Positions 18,415 to 27,289 of a stretch of DNA of 39,452 nucleotides are shown piece after piece. The stretch is from contig JAJCYS010000003.1 of assembly GCA_029262815.1 (NCBI GenBank), positions 1 to 39,452 of the forward strand. Reading direction: 5' to 3'. A program made the position numbers and the translations under genes. A model generated the notes under the pieces. That model was not told where the DNA came from and made no database searches. It saw nothing but the letters and a program-made list of their open reading frames with translations. Numbering within the stretch: position 1 is the first letter of the stretch; the number at the start of each line of letters is the position of its first letter. Source of the stretch: Deltaproteobacteria bacterium. Lineage in GTDB: Bacteria > Bdellovibrionota > JAJCYS01.

Positions 18415-19100
18415 CCGGTCGGTGGCGGTTTTCACGCCTGTTATTAGAGCAATTGTATCTTCACGGGATCAGAGGTCTCTGGGTGGTGCTCTTGGCAGCT
18501 ATATTTACAGGTCAGGTCATCATCGCTGAGTATGCCTATCACATACGCTACATCATGCACGAACTTACGTTTGTGCCCCCCTTTGCTACGTCTATGATTT
18601 TGACCCAATTCGGTCCATTACTGGCATGTATGTTGATGGTATCTCTTTCTGGGGCTGCCATCGCGTCTGAGACAGGACTCATGCGGAGTACAGAGCAATG
18701 GGACGCGTTGAAGCTTGAGCATATTTCACTGTGGTCGTTTTATATTTGGCCCCGCATCGTGGCATGTACGTGTATCTGCATTGCACTGACGTTGCTAAAT
18801 ATGGCAGGACAGATTGTGAGCTTTGTTGCCATCAGTCCATGGGAGCTTGGGCTCTCTTGGGCCAAAGTCATCGATACGTTGTTTGATATGTGTAGTCTTT
18901 CGGACTTGATTCAAGGCTTGTGTAAAGGGGCTTTCTTTGGATTCAGTTATTCTTCCATTGCAATTTTCATAGGCGCACAACCAGGACACTCTTCTGCTGA
19001 TGTGGGCAAACGCTCTACTCAGGCGGTGGTTTTAGGTATCTTTGCCATCATTGTCGAGGATTTCCTCCTCTCTTACATTTTCATTCATCTATTCAACTAG
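18411..19100 (+). CDS. MlaE-like permease 2
   Basis: A 229-residue second MlaE-family permease, shorter than and diverged from the first. The family block reads ILTQFGPLLACMLMVSLSGAAIASETGLMRSTEQWDAL, so the Glu and TEQxDAL residues are kept. Having two different permeases next to two different ATPases suggests a heterotetrameric membrane core instead of the homodimers of MlaFEDB. The stop codon is the TAG that forms the left end of the palindromic element at 19098, so the present C-terminus was probably fixed by that insertion. Confidence 0.85.
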   Translation: MTGRWRFSRLLLEQLYLHGIRGLWVVLLAAIFTGQVIIAEYAYHIRYIMHELTFVPPFATSMILTQFGPLLACMLMVSLSGAAIASETGLMRSTEQWDALKLEHISLWSFYIWPRIVACTCICIALTLLNMAGQIVSFVAISPWELGLSWAKVIDTLFDMCSLSDLIQGLCKGAFFGFSYSSIAIFIGAQPGHSSADVGKRSTQAVVLGIFAIIVEDFLLSYIFIHLFN

Positions 19101-19278
19101 ATCCGGTCTCATGAATAACTTCGTAATGAGATCGAGCGAAATCTGTAGCCTCAAGGCCGCAGGTGAAAAATGCTCGGAGGTGGCCTCATTGGCCATCGAG
19201 AACATTTTTTACCGAGAACGACGAGGCTAGACAGATTGCAGCTGATCGGAATAGAAGTTATTCATGAGACCGGATCTA
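19098..19278. repeat. Nested palindromic element B with perfect 25-bp inverted ends
   Basis: A 181-bp element. The left end (19098-19122, starting TAGATCCGG and ending AACTTC) and the right end (19254-19278) are perfect inverted repeats over 25 bp. Inside there is a second imperfect palindrome with an apical stem TGGCC-TCATT-GGCCA (19181-19195). Its core, AAGGCCGCAGGTGAAAAAT...CGGAGG-stem-ATCGAG...ATTTTTT, matches elements A and C. Both outer triplets serve as stop codons: TAG for the rightward permease gene and, read on the other strand, TAG for the leftward lipoprotein gene. It may also act as a two-way transcription terminator. Confidence 0.9.
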
Positions 19279-21975
19279 ATAATAATTTTTTATTGTATGA
19301 CTGATAACATTCCAAAAATCATATTCGGACAATGATTTATTCTCTTCTTTTTTCTTATATTCACTCACAAGGTATTCGATCAACTTTCGATCAACTTTAC
19401 TCAGGTCACCGATTAAATGTAGTAGTTTCATACCGTATTTGAGTTTTCCATCATTCTTAGAAGCATACGTTTTAAGCAATTGAAAAGCTGTCTCAAACCA
19501 AGCAGTCATTAGTGTCTTTTCATCATTAATATCCTCTACTAATAACTCCTCTTTGATATACGTTTGTTGCTTCGCCCACAATTCCAAAACTTCCATTCTC
19601 AATTCGGGCTGGTTCATCCAAGGCTCGCCCGTGTTTTTTGAGATAAGAGGAAAAAGTACGTTTTGAGTGAAATTAATACTTTCGGTACCAAAAGATTGAA
19701 TTAGCTTTTTCTTTGCCGCTAAATTTTCTTTTTGGGTAGCTTCTAATAATGATTTGAATATTTTTGTAGAAGTGTCATCGTGATATCCACTCAGCATCGA
19801 AAATGTTTTTCCCTCTGTAGCAGATAATGCCTTGTTGTTAGCAATTTTTGTAAAGAGAGGTCTCATGTGAGTTTGTTCAAAATAAGACTGCCGATTGGTT
19901 TCATTAATAAGTTTTTTTAAGGCCGGAGCCATACCAAAGGGTTTTTTGTCTGAAATCGACTGCTCAATTAGAAACGGAATCATCTTAGACTCAATCCAGT
20001 CGGGTCGCTTTTGAGCCAAAGCGAGTAACGGATCATCAAACCCAATCAAGGTATGTCGATTGACTTTAATACCATTTTGAAGCGTCACGATATCTATTAA
20101 CAATTTCCATAATGGTTTCGCATCCGTTTTATCTGTTAGACCTTGAATGACATAGGGCATAGGGTCTAAATTGTTAAGATTCGAAGATTCTCTTAGAGTA
20201 GGTAAATGCTTTTCGACATAGGCTGATGGGTTAAACCAACCTGCTAGAAATAACCCCCGCTTTACTGTTAAATGTCTACTCTTGTTTTTTGATATAAGTT
20301 TTTGATCTGAAATATGTTTTTTAAGAGGTTCAATAGCCCAATCTTGATTGATCCCTAAATCCTCATGTTGCGTCAGGATCTTTTCAGCTTCAAAACTATT
20401 ATTCTTTACGTACATTTCAATTAAATTAGGAAAAAAAGCCTTAAACGTTGACTGTACGCCTAAATCTGTAGCTAAATTCATATAAGCATTGAATGTGTTG
20501 ATCATTAACTCTCGACCAAGCGAGAATTCCTTGATTCCCGAAGAATCGATCAAGGCCATGGACTCCTCAATTGTCCGACCTGACATAATCGCAGGACGTA
20601 TTTTTTCTTTCAATATTGTTGCCGATAATCGGAATGAACTATCCCCTCTTTCACTGGATGCGATTTCGGTCAAGGAATACAGTATGTCTTGAAGCATAGA
20701 TCCTTTTTTTACTTCTGAATAAGGTCTTGCACGTTCATTAATCTCATTTCTTTTTTTGTTATTCTGCCAACCTTTTGGAATTTTTTTATATTGATTAAAA
20801 AAATCTGTTCTTATTTTTTTAACCATATCAATTGCATCTTTAGGCTCTCCGCTTTTCAGATAACGTTCTCCAATGTCTCCAAAGTCATTCAAAAGATCTG
20901 AACGAAAGTCCTCGGGATACAGGAATTTGTCGACATTATCGGTTTCAACCAAAGACCTTTTTAGAGGTGTATAGATTTCAAATCGTCTGACATACACACG
21001 TGCAGGTAAGTCTTTTGAGGCTTTTGTCTTAAGAATTTTAACTAACGCCTCTCTTGATTGTTTAAGCTCTTTTTTGTCCTTCAAGTTTTTCAAATGAGGC
21101 TTGGCAACTGATGCTTCGATCAAAACAAGAGCCTTTATATTACCCTTTAATCCTGAGGCAGCCAGACCATCTATCACCCACTCAGGTTTCAAACTGTACA
21201 AATGCTGAAGGAGGGGAAGATACAAATATTCATTATTCGGATTTTCTGATAAAGGTTTGAATAGTTTAGGTATTACCTTGGACTTAAAGGCTTCCTCGTC
21301 CTTCAATGCGACTTTAGAAACTTTTGTTAAATGTATATTCTTAGTGTCATCCGATAAATCACTTAACAACACATATGGGGTGGTTTCCACCACCACATCC
21401 AGGCTCTGATCAAGTGTCATCTTGTTCAGGTGCTTCTCTTTCAAAAGAACCTCATCTATCAACACGGCTACTTTTTTTTGAACGTTCAGATAACTATCAG
21501 TTCCTCGGTCATAGTCATTTGGATATTTCGAATATTCAAAAAAAGTACGGATCAAAAATAGACTGAGGTCATAAGCCTTTTTGGCTGTTTCAATTTTGGT
21601 AACTTCACCTTTTAACTCGTCTAGCAGCTCAAGATGCTGTGTACTACCTAATTTATAATTTTGAAGATTTTCTTTAATTTTAATAATCGGATCTGCGGAT
21701 TGTTGGACCACCTTGGAGGTTTCGACTTCTTTCAGATCTTGAACACCGTCATTCGTTTTAACTTCCACCACACCTTGCTGGTTATTCTCTGATTCCACTT
21801 GCTGGTTTTCTGTCGCTACTTCGCTTTGATTTTTTTTCAATTTATTCTGGTTCTGTTCAATGATTTTGTCTTTTTTTATGTTTGCTCGGTTATTGCCACC
21901 TTTGGGTTGAGATTTCGAACAGCCTGAAAAAATCAAAACACCAGCAAATAACCCAAATAGGTAGATATGACGCAT
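19276..21975 (-). CDS. Large helical lipoprotein, function unknown
   Basis: 899 residues from the ATG at 21975, which has GGAGG 5 bp upstream; the ORF has eight more codons that I leave out. The N-terminus MRHIYLFGLFAGVLIFSGC is a lipoprotein signal peptide with the lipidated Cys after FSG. A low-complexity Lys/Gln/Asn/Glu linker of about 100 residues follows. The rest is helical, with segments such as LKPEWVIDGLAASG and KRPDWIESKMIPFL that resemble the Trp-containing helices of the proteins at 2-2782. No known enzyme motif is seen. The stop codon is supplied by element B. Convergent with the ABC operon and divergent from the aldehyde dehydrogenase gene. Confidence 0.82.
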   Translation of the reverse strand: MRHIYLFGLFAGVLIFSGCSKSQPKGGNNRANIKKDKIIEQNQNKLKKNQSEVATENQQVESENNQQGVVEVKTNDGVQDLKEVETSKVVQQSADPIIKIKENLQNYKLGSTQHLELLDELKGEVTKIETAKKAYDLSLFLIRTFFEYSKYPNDYDRGTDSYLNVQKKVAVLIDEVLLKEKHLNKMTLDQSLDVVVETTPYVLLSDLSDDTKNIHLTKVSKVALKDEEAFKSKVIPKLFKPLSENPNNEYLYLPLLQHLYSLKPEWVIDGLAASGLKGNIKALVLIEASVAKPHLKNLKDKKELKQSREALVKILKTKASKDLPARVYVRRFEIYTPLKRSLVETDNVDKFLYPEDFRSDLLNDFGDIGERYLKSGEPKDAIDMVKKIRTDFFNQYKKIPKGWQNNKKRNEINERARPYSEVKKGSMLQDILYSLTEIASSERGDSSFRLSATILKEKIRPAIMSGRTIEESMALIDSSGIKEFSLGRELMINTFNAYMNLATDLGVQSTFKAFFPNLIEMYVKNNSFEAEKILTQHEDLGINQDWAIEPLKKHISDQKLISKNKSRHLTVKRGLFLAGWFNPSAYVEKHLPTLRESSNLNNLDPMPYVIQGLTDKTDAKPLWKLLIDIVTLQNGIKVNRHTLIGFDDPLLALAQKRPDWIESKMIPFLIEQSISDKKPFGMAPALKKLINETNRQSYFEQTHMRPLFTKIANNKALSATEGKTFSMLSGYHDDTSTKIFKSLLEATQKENLAAKKKLIQSFGTESINFTQNVLFPLISKNTGEPWMNQPELRMEVLELWAKQQTYIKEELLVEDINDEKTLMTAWFETAFQLLKTYASKNDGKLKYGMKLLHLIGDLSKVDRKLIEYLVSEYKKKEENKSLSEYDFWNVISHTIKNYY

Positions 21976-22125
21976 CTGAACCTCCAAACTAAACAGCAAA
22001 ATGACACTTTAACTCATTTAGGTCTAAATCGGATATAGTTTAATGAGACTTAAGCGGTTAATTTGAAGGAGCATGTTTTGTGCATGAGGACTTTCAATAA
22101 AAATTGAATTATACTGACGACATCT

Positions 22126-23493
22126 ATGGGGGAAATGACCAACCTTTTTAGAGCCCAAAAGGCTTATTTTCGTACCGGACAAACACACGCTCTCCGATTT
22201 CGAATCCAATCCCTCTGCACTTTACAAAAAGCAATTAAACAGTTTGAACCCCAGATAATGGACGCCCTGCATGCAGACCTGCAGAAATCTCAAACTGAAT
22301 CCTACATCTCCGAAATCGGATTCTCTTATGATGAAATTCGGTTTGTTAAAAACCATTTACACAAGTGGATGAAACCTAAACGGGTCCCCACCTCATGGCT
22401 CCACTTTTGGTCCACTAGCAAAATCGTACCTGAGCCTCTAGGTTCCGTACTCATTATCGGCCCCTGGAACTATCCGTTTCAACTCATCATCTCACCGCTT
22501 ATCGGCGCCATAGCCGCAGGAAATTGCGCTATTCTGAAGCCATCCGAATGTGCACCCCATACCAGCCATGTTCTCAAAACACTCATTACTGAAACTTTCG
22601 ATTCAGATTATATTGCTGTCTGTGAAGGGGGTGTCGAACAGACCCAAGCGTTGCTCGCTCAACCTTTTGATCATCTGTTTTTTACGGGTGGCACTACGAT
22701 CGGCAAAATTGTCATGAAAGCTGCTGCTGAACACCTCACCCCAGTCACACTCGAATTAGGCGGCAAAAGCCCCTGTATCGTTCACAAAGATGCCCCCATC
22801 CAACTTTCAGCGACCCGAATTGCTTGGGGAAAATATATGAATGCAGGACAAACCTGTATCGCACCAGACTACATACTCATCCATGAGTCTATTAAAGAAC
22901 CCTTCATCCAAGCTCTGAAATCTGCAACGACGCGATTCTGGGGGACTGATCCGTTGACCAATCCTGCATATGGCAAAATCATCAACCAACGACATTTTGA
23001 AAGACTCAAAACCTATCTCGATCAAGGTACTCTCAGGATAGGAGGCACATTCAACGGACAATCACTCGCGCCCACGGTAATAGACGAAGTCCCTGACGAC
23101 GCACCTGTGATGCAAGATGAAATTTTTGGTCCCATCCTACCCATTCGAACTTACACCCAACTTGACGAGGCCGTTCAGTTTATTCAAAATCGACCGAAGC
23201 CACTAGCTCTTTATTGTTTTTCAAAGCAAAAAGAGGTTCTTGAAGCGATTTTGGCCCAAACCAGCTCCGGTGGGGTCTGCCTTAACGATACCCTGGTCCA
23301 CATCAGTAATCCCCACCTACCCTTTGGTGGGGTCGGACAAAGTGGGATGGGGGCATACCATGGGTTCAAAAGTTTTGAAATATTTACACATTACAAAAGT
23401 GTACTTAGAAAAACCCTACTATTTGACCTTCCCCTACGGTATCCTCCCTACACACAGAAGAAGTTGGGTCTTTTCAAACGACTCATGCCGTAA
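22126..23493 (+). CDS. Aldehyde dehydrogenase, class 3 type
   Basis: A 455-residue NAD(P)-dependent aldehyde dehydrogenase close to the ALDH3 group, which oxidises fatty or aromatic aldehydes. PWNYPFQL carries the catalytic Asn (N115). VTLELGGKSP carries the general base E210. The nucleophile is C244 in NAGQTCIAPDY. PFGGVGQSGMGAYHG is the C-terminal substrate and cofactor loop. The C-terminal tail (FDLPLRYPPY...LFKRL) is hydrophobic and basic, as in membrane-associated ALDH3 members. A second ATG at 22135 has GGGGG only 2 bp away, so the first ATG is preferred but not certain. The downstream MCE gene has its own likely promoter. Confidence 0.93.
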   Translation: MGEMTNLFRAQKAYFRTGQTHALRFRIQSLCTLQKAIKQFEPQIMDALHADLQKSQTESYISEIGFSYDEIRFVKNHLHKWMKPKRVPTSWLHFWSTSKIVPEPLGSVLIIGPWNYPFQLIISPLIGAIAAGNCAILKPSECAPHTSHVLKTLITETFDSDYIAVCEGGVEQTQALLAQPFDHLFFTGGTTIGKIVMKAAAEHLTPVTLELGGKSPCIVHKDAPIQLSATRIAWGKYMNAGQTCIAPDYILIHESIKEPFIQALKSATTRFWGTDPLTNPAYGKIINQRHFERLKTYLDQGTLRIGGTFNGQSLAPTVIDEVPDDAPVMQDEIFGPILPIRTYTQLDEAVQFIQNRPKPLALYCFSKQKEVLEAILAQTSSGGVCLNDTLVHISNPHLPFGGVGQSGMGAYHGFKSFEIFTHYKSVLRKTLLFDLPLRYPPYTQKKLGLFKRLMP

Positions 23494-23504
23494 TCAAACG
23501 GGTG

Positions 23505-23532
23505 TTGAATTTTTAAAAACCCGCTTTAGAAT
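23505..23532 (+). promoter_or_regulatory. Probable promoter of the MCE gene
   Basis: TTGAAT at 23505-23510 and TAGAAT at 23527-23532 are separated by 16 bp, which gives a start near 23539 and a leader of about 30 bases before the ATG at 23570. A short inverted pair (ACGGGT and ACCCGC, with an A/T loop) overlaps it and may end the aldehyde dehydrogenase transcript. This is based on the match to the sigma-70 consensus only. Confidence 0.45.
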
Positions 23533-23569
23533 AGTGTATTCTGTATAGTAGTATCAGGTAGGCAAAGCT

Positions 23570-24409
23570 ATGTTTAAATTGACGTTCACACATAAATTCC
23601 AAATTACGCTCTTTCTCGGTATCAGCGTTATCTTGTTTGGTGTTTTTGCTTACGTCATGGGTGATCTTCCCTTTATCAACCAAAACACAACAACATTTCA
23701 CGTTGATTTTGGGTTTAGCGGCGGCTTGCTCAAAGGCTCGCCAGTCAGACTTGCAGGCGTATCCGTAGGTAAAGTTTCAAGCATCACTTTACATCCAGGC
23801 CGACGTCCTCCTGTGACTGTGTCTGTTTCAATTTCTGCTGAAGCTCAAAAACTGGTTCGTGAAGACTCTCAGTTCGTCATCAATATGGTGGGTGTCATGG
23901 GAGAAAGCTACGTCGAAATCACCCCCGGCCATCCTGATGAAATAGCCCAAAATCCCAAGAGTCATATTCGTGGCATTGATCCACCTCGCCTCGACCAAAT
24001 CATGGCTGAAAGTTACAAAACTTTTCAAGCAGCAAATGCATTCATGTCTGAATTGAGACCTGAGCTCAAAAATATACTGAGCGCTTTACGTCCACTTGTT
24101 CAACAAGTTGACGAAACAGTCAGTGCATATTCTGGTAAAGACAAACAGTTTTTTCTCAAACATTTGATTTCCCTCGTGACCCAAATGGATACATTGCTTA
24201 AGAAAGTTAATACCATGGACGCTAAGACTTGGACGCACGTTAAATCACTCGTCCAGAAAACCAGCGAGTTAGCTCGCAATGCGACTTCAGAAAATGCAAA
24301 GGTTGCTCTGTTTCGAATCCGAAAAATGATCGAAAGACTTTACAAAGTCGACGAAAAAGCGTTAAGAAAGTTTCTGCAAAAAGAAGGTATCAAAGCAAGG
24401 ATGTTTTAA
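23570..24409 (+). CDS. MCE-domain protein (MlaD-like), inner-membrane anchored
   Basis: A 279-residue single-MCE protein. Residues 10-30 form one membrane helix (ITLFLGISVILFGVFAYVMG). The MCE domain follows with GFSGGLLKGSPVRLAGVSVGKV, the conserved loop of MlaD, and VREDSQFVINMVGVMGESYVEI. A long helical tail covers residues 145-279. In MlaFEDB-type systems such a protein forms a hexameric ring over the permease and handles phospholipid. The nearest permease and ATPase genes are the heteromeric set at 16146-19100, so this is their likely partner although it is not in the same operon. The next gene starts at the base after its stop codon. Confidence 0.92.
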   Translation: MFKLTFTHKFQITLFLGISVILFGVFAYVMGDLPFINQNTTTFHVDFGFSGGLLKGSPVRLAGVSVGKVSSITLHPGRRPPVTVSVSISAEAQKLVREDSQFVINMVGVMGESYVEITPGHPDEIAQNPKSHIRGIDPPRLDQIMAESYKTFQAANAFMSELRPELKNILSALRPLVQQVDETVSAYSGKDKQFFLKHLISLVTQMDTLLKKVNTMDAKTWTHVKSLVQKTSELARNATSENAKVALFRIRKMIERLYKVDEKALRKFLQKEGIKARMF

Positions 24410-24979
24410 ATGAAAAAATCGCTAATCGTACTGATAGGGTGTTTCGTTTGGCTCACCCACTTTGGCGTTGCTCATGCTGCTGAAGCCCAACAAAATGAAA
24501 TTCCTATTTCAGATTTCAAAGTCGACCACCGAATTGGTGCGGGTCTGATGATCGGTGGCAGTAGTGGCGTCATGGGCCTCATTGCAGATATCAACATCAA
24601 CCCATTCTTCAGCACAACCGTATCGCTAGGCACAGGATATGCCTACTACGCTGCCGGTGCTAAATTTCAATACTACTTGTTAGGTACAATCTTAAGCCCT
24701 TTTATCGGCGTTGGATATGCCCATTGGCGATCGTTCAGAGGTATCAATGAAATCGGTGCCTTGTATCCTAATTTTATCTTCTCTGCGTTGCTCAATGACG
24801 AACAGAAAAAAAGTACCGTAAAAGACGGTTTGGCCTTACACTTGGCCTACCCTTCGATTGGCTTGCAGTATATTCACGAGTCTGGCTTTGGTGTTTCAAC
24901 AGAAATCGTGTATTTGTTTGATGTCACTGATTTTAAAGGCGTACCTTATTTTAGTGTCCAGACGTTTTATTACTTCTAG
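24410..24979 (+). CDS. Small outer-membrane beta-barrel-like protein
   Basis: 189 residues with a signal peptide (MKKSLIVLIGCFVWL... cleaved after AHA). The mature part is rich in Gly, Tyr and alternating hydrophobic residues (SLGTGYAYYAAGAKFQYYL, SPFIGVGYAHWRSF, GFGVSTEIVYLFDV) and ends in Phe (QTFYYF). This is the usual outer-membrane barrel C-terminal signature. It directly abuts the MCE gene, which suggests a functional link: an outer-membrane factor for the same lipid pathway. That link is inference. Too short for a large porin; an eight-strand barrel fits its size. Confidence 0.78.
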   Translation: MKKSLIVLIGCFVWLTHFGVAHAAEAQQNEIPISDFKVDHRIGAGLMIGGSSGVMGLIADININPFFSTTVSLGTGYAYYAAGAKFQYYLLGTILSPFIGVGYAHWRSFRGINEIGALYPNFIFSALLNDEQKKSTVKDGLALHLAYPSIGLQYIHESGFGVSTEIVYLFDVTDFKGVPYFSVQTFYYF

Positions 24980-24991
24980 AACAAAGGCCCC

Positions 24992-26146
24992 TTACACTTT
25001 AGAGACAAACCTTGAGAAAACTTCAAAGTGGCGTGTTTGAGGGAACATGTCTACCATGATGACTTCTTTGAGCTCAAAATCAGAATGCAGCTTCCGTACA
25101 TCATGACTCCACGAAATGGGATCACAACTGATGTAGATCAGCTCTGGAATTTTTTTAAATGCTTCAACTTTTGACAACTCTTCACCTATTCCGCTTCTAG
25201 GCGGGTCTAAAATTACGGTGCCAAAAGACTCAAAAAAACCTGGATCCTGTGAATTCTTCTCAATCATCCACCGAGGTAAGGTTCCCACTTCGAATGAAAT
25301 GTTTGAATCGGGAAAACATTTTTTTCCGTTTTCAATATTAACTGGATCCCCATCCACGCCTAAATAATGTCGATCTGGCGCAGGTTTAAATTCAGGTAAC
25401 ACCAACTGACCTGAACCCGAGTACAACTCCAAAATTCCTTTTTGGCCTTTCTGACATGCTTTTCCAATCAATTCCCGTAGTATAGCTTCTCCCCATGCAT
25501 TGGCCTGGCGAAATCCCATTTGTGTTTGTTCAGCCCCGGTATATGTTTTGACTGACCCATCGTCAAATGCATCTAAGGAGATATCGTGCACTGTATCAGG
25601 GCGCGGAAAATTTTTTTCGTCGGACAACCATGAATTAATGCTATCTACAGCTACGGGGCAAGAGGGTATAGATAAAAAATCTAATGTGCCTTTTTTGAAA
25701 TAACCGACTTGGCCTTCACGTTGTCTAAACCGCGTACGACGACGATAACCGTAAGGCATCGGACAAGCAAGCGCTGTCACAGAAACCGAACAATCCAACT
25801 GCTTACGCACAACATGTTCAAGCACTTGTCTTTTTTGCTCGACCTGTGCTTCATAACTCAAATGTTGAAGCTGACATCCGCCACAAATGCCAAATACACT
25901 GCATTTTGGCGTTACTTGATCAGGCCCCGTTTCAATAGTGGACAGTTTTTTACATTGAATATAGTGCTTACGTTTAGCAACTTCTCGAACCACGCACCGC
26001 TCACCTACGGCACCAAAAGGTATGAAGAGAATATTTGATTCATTAAGACGAGCAATCCCCTCGCCGAATAATCCCATTTTTTCGACAACGACCTCGTGCT
26101 CACGAGGCTCTAAAATGGGTTTGAAGCGGTTTTTTTTCTTTTTCAT
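24992..26146 (-). CDS. TrmA/RumA-family RNA (uracil-5) methyltransferase
   Basis: A 384-residue SAM-dependent enzyme that probably methylates 23S rRNA uracil (RlmD/RlmC type). An N-terminal TRAM-like domain (VVEKMGLFGEGIARL) is followed by a 4Fe-4S motif, C-x5-C-x2-C in KCSVFGICGGC, with the fourth Cys in IPSCPVA. The methyltransferase domain contains LELYSGSGQ for SAM binding, DPPRSGIG, the nucleophile Cys in YISCDP and the final catalytic Glu region DMFPQTRHFEVF. Somewhat shorter than E. coli RlmD. The exact target (RlmC or RlmD) cannot be decided here, so I give no symbol. Convergent with the barrel gene with a 12-bp gap. Confidence 0.92.
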   Translation of the reverse strand: MKKKKNRFKPILEPREHEVVVEKMGLFGEGIARLNESNILFIPFGAVGERCVVREVAKRKHYIQCKKLSTIETGPDQVTPKCSVFGICGGCQLQHLSYEAQVEQKRQVLEHVVRKQLDCSVSVTALACPMPYGYRRRTRFRQREGQVGYFKKGTLDFLSIPSCPVAVDSINSWLSDEKNFPRPDTVHDISLDAFDDGSVKTYTGAEQTQMGFRQANAWGEAILRELIGKACQKGQKGILELYSGSGQLVLPEFKPAPDRHYLGVDGDPVNIENGKKCFPDSNISFEVGTLPRWMIEKNSQDPGFFESFGTVILDPPRSGIGEELSKVEAFKKIPELIYISCDPISWSHDVRKLHSDFELKEVIMVDMFPQTRHFEVFSRFVSKV

Positions 26147-26200
26147 AATCTCTGTGAATTCTATGGATACTTGTAAATGTGAATCAGCTAAACTTAATTA

Positions 26201-26209
26201 TGCTATACT
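26201..26209 (+). promoter_or_regulatory. Extended -10 element before the heptose kinase gene
   Basis: TGCTATACT combines the TGn extension with TATACT at 26204-26209. There is no good -35 hexamer at 17 bp. A start at about 26216 would give a leader of only about six bases before the ATG at 26222, and no Shine-Dalgarno is visible, so a leaderless or near-leaderless transcript is possible. Confidence 0.4.
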
Positions 26210-26221
26210 ACTAACAGAGTT

Positions 26222-27289
26222 ATGTCACTCACTCAATCCCATTTATTATCGCAATTTTTTGCCTGCCTCGATCAAATCGACCGAGTGATTGTTATTGGCG
26301 ATTATTTGTTGGATCGATACGTGATTGGTGATGTGACACGGGTATCACCTGAGGCACCTGTCCCCATCCTATCTCTTGAGAGTCAAGAAAACCGTCCTGG
26401 AGGAGCTGGAAACGTAGCTCAAAACCTTGCTGATCTAAATATTCATACCGAATGCATCGGCGTTGTAGGGGATGACCCTGAAGGGTTTCATCTCAAGAAC
26501 CTATTGAGCCACATTCCCCACGTTCAAACGACTCATATTTTAGAGGACAAAAACCGTAACACATCTTTAAAAACACGATTCATTGCAAAAAATAAACAGT
26601 TAATGCGTTTAGATCGTGAAACTGTTGAACCACTTTCTTCAAAAATCCGTTCTCAATTCAATAGCTTGATGCAATTTATTATCAAACCATCGGACTTGAT
26701 TTTTGTTTCAGATTACAACAAAGGAGTGGTTGATCAAGACCTCATCCGAAAACTCAAAAAAAACCAAGCTAATTCTTGGATTTCAGTCGACCCCAAATTT
26801 GAAAACTATAGCAAATACAAAGGCGCTGACTTACTTACACCCAATCAAAAAGAAGCAGAACATGCCACTGGCATCGAAATTTGTTCTGACGAAAGTGTAA
26901 CAACTTGTTTGAGAAAGCTGTACACCCTTACCAAAATTCCATTCATATGCTTGACTCGATCCGACAAAGGGATGGCGCTCTACGAGGGCCCATACGATCG
27001 CGTCACTTATGAACCAGCCTGGGCTGAAAAAAAGATTTGTGATGTGACCGGTGCAGGTGACACAGTTTTGACTTTTATGAGCTTAGGATTGAGTCGAGGA
27101 CTACCGCCACCCTTATGTTTAAAGATTGCTAGCCTAGCAGCTTATCTAGTTATTCAAAAGTTAGGAACCTGCAGTGTCACGAAACGAGAGCTGATCGAGG
27201 CTTGGCCCGCTATTAAACAGAAAGTTCAGTTATCTGAACCAACCAGTCTCGACCAGAAATATTCTGGATCTCGATCACTTCCTCATTAA
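26222..27289 (+). CDS. D-glycero-beta-D-manno-heptose-7-phosphate kinase
   Basis: A 355-residue PfkB-family kinase with the features of the kinase domain of HldE/RfaE: VIVIGDYLLDRYVIGDVTRVSPEAPVP (24-48), RPGGAGNVAQNLA (58-70) and the catalytic Asp D280 in DVTGAGDTV. It makes heptose-1,7-bisphosphate for the ADP-heptose of the LPS inner core. The nucleotidyltransferase domain found in bifunctional HldE is absent, so a separate HldC-type protein should be encoded elsewhere. The last 77 bases overlap the convergent GcvH-like gene. Its presence indicates a lipopolysaccharide-bearing outer membrane. Confidence 0.9.
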   Translation: MSLTQSHLLSQFFACLDQIDRVIVIGDYLLDRYVIGDVTRVSPEAPVPILSLESQENRPGGAGNVAQNLADLNIHTECIGVVGDDPEGFHLKNLLSHIPHVQTTHILEDKNRNTSLKTRFIAKNKQLMRLDRETVEPLSSKIRSQFNSLMQFIIKPSDLIFVSDYNKGVVDQDLIRKLKKNQANSWISVDPKFENYSKYKGADLLTPNQKEAEHATGIEICSDESVTTCLRKLYTLTKIPFICLTRSDKGMALYEGPYDRVTYEPAWAEKKICDVTGAGDTVLTFMSLGLSRGLPPPLCLKIASLAAYLVIQKLGTCSVTKRELIEAWPAIKQKVQLSEPTSLDQKYSGSRSLPH

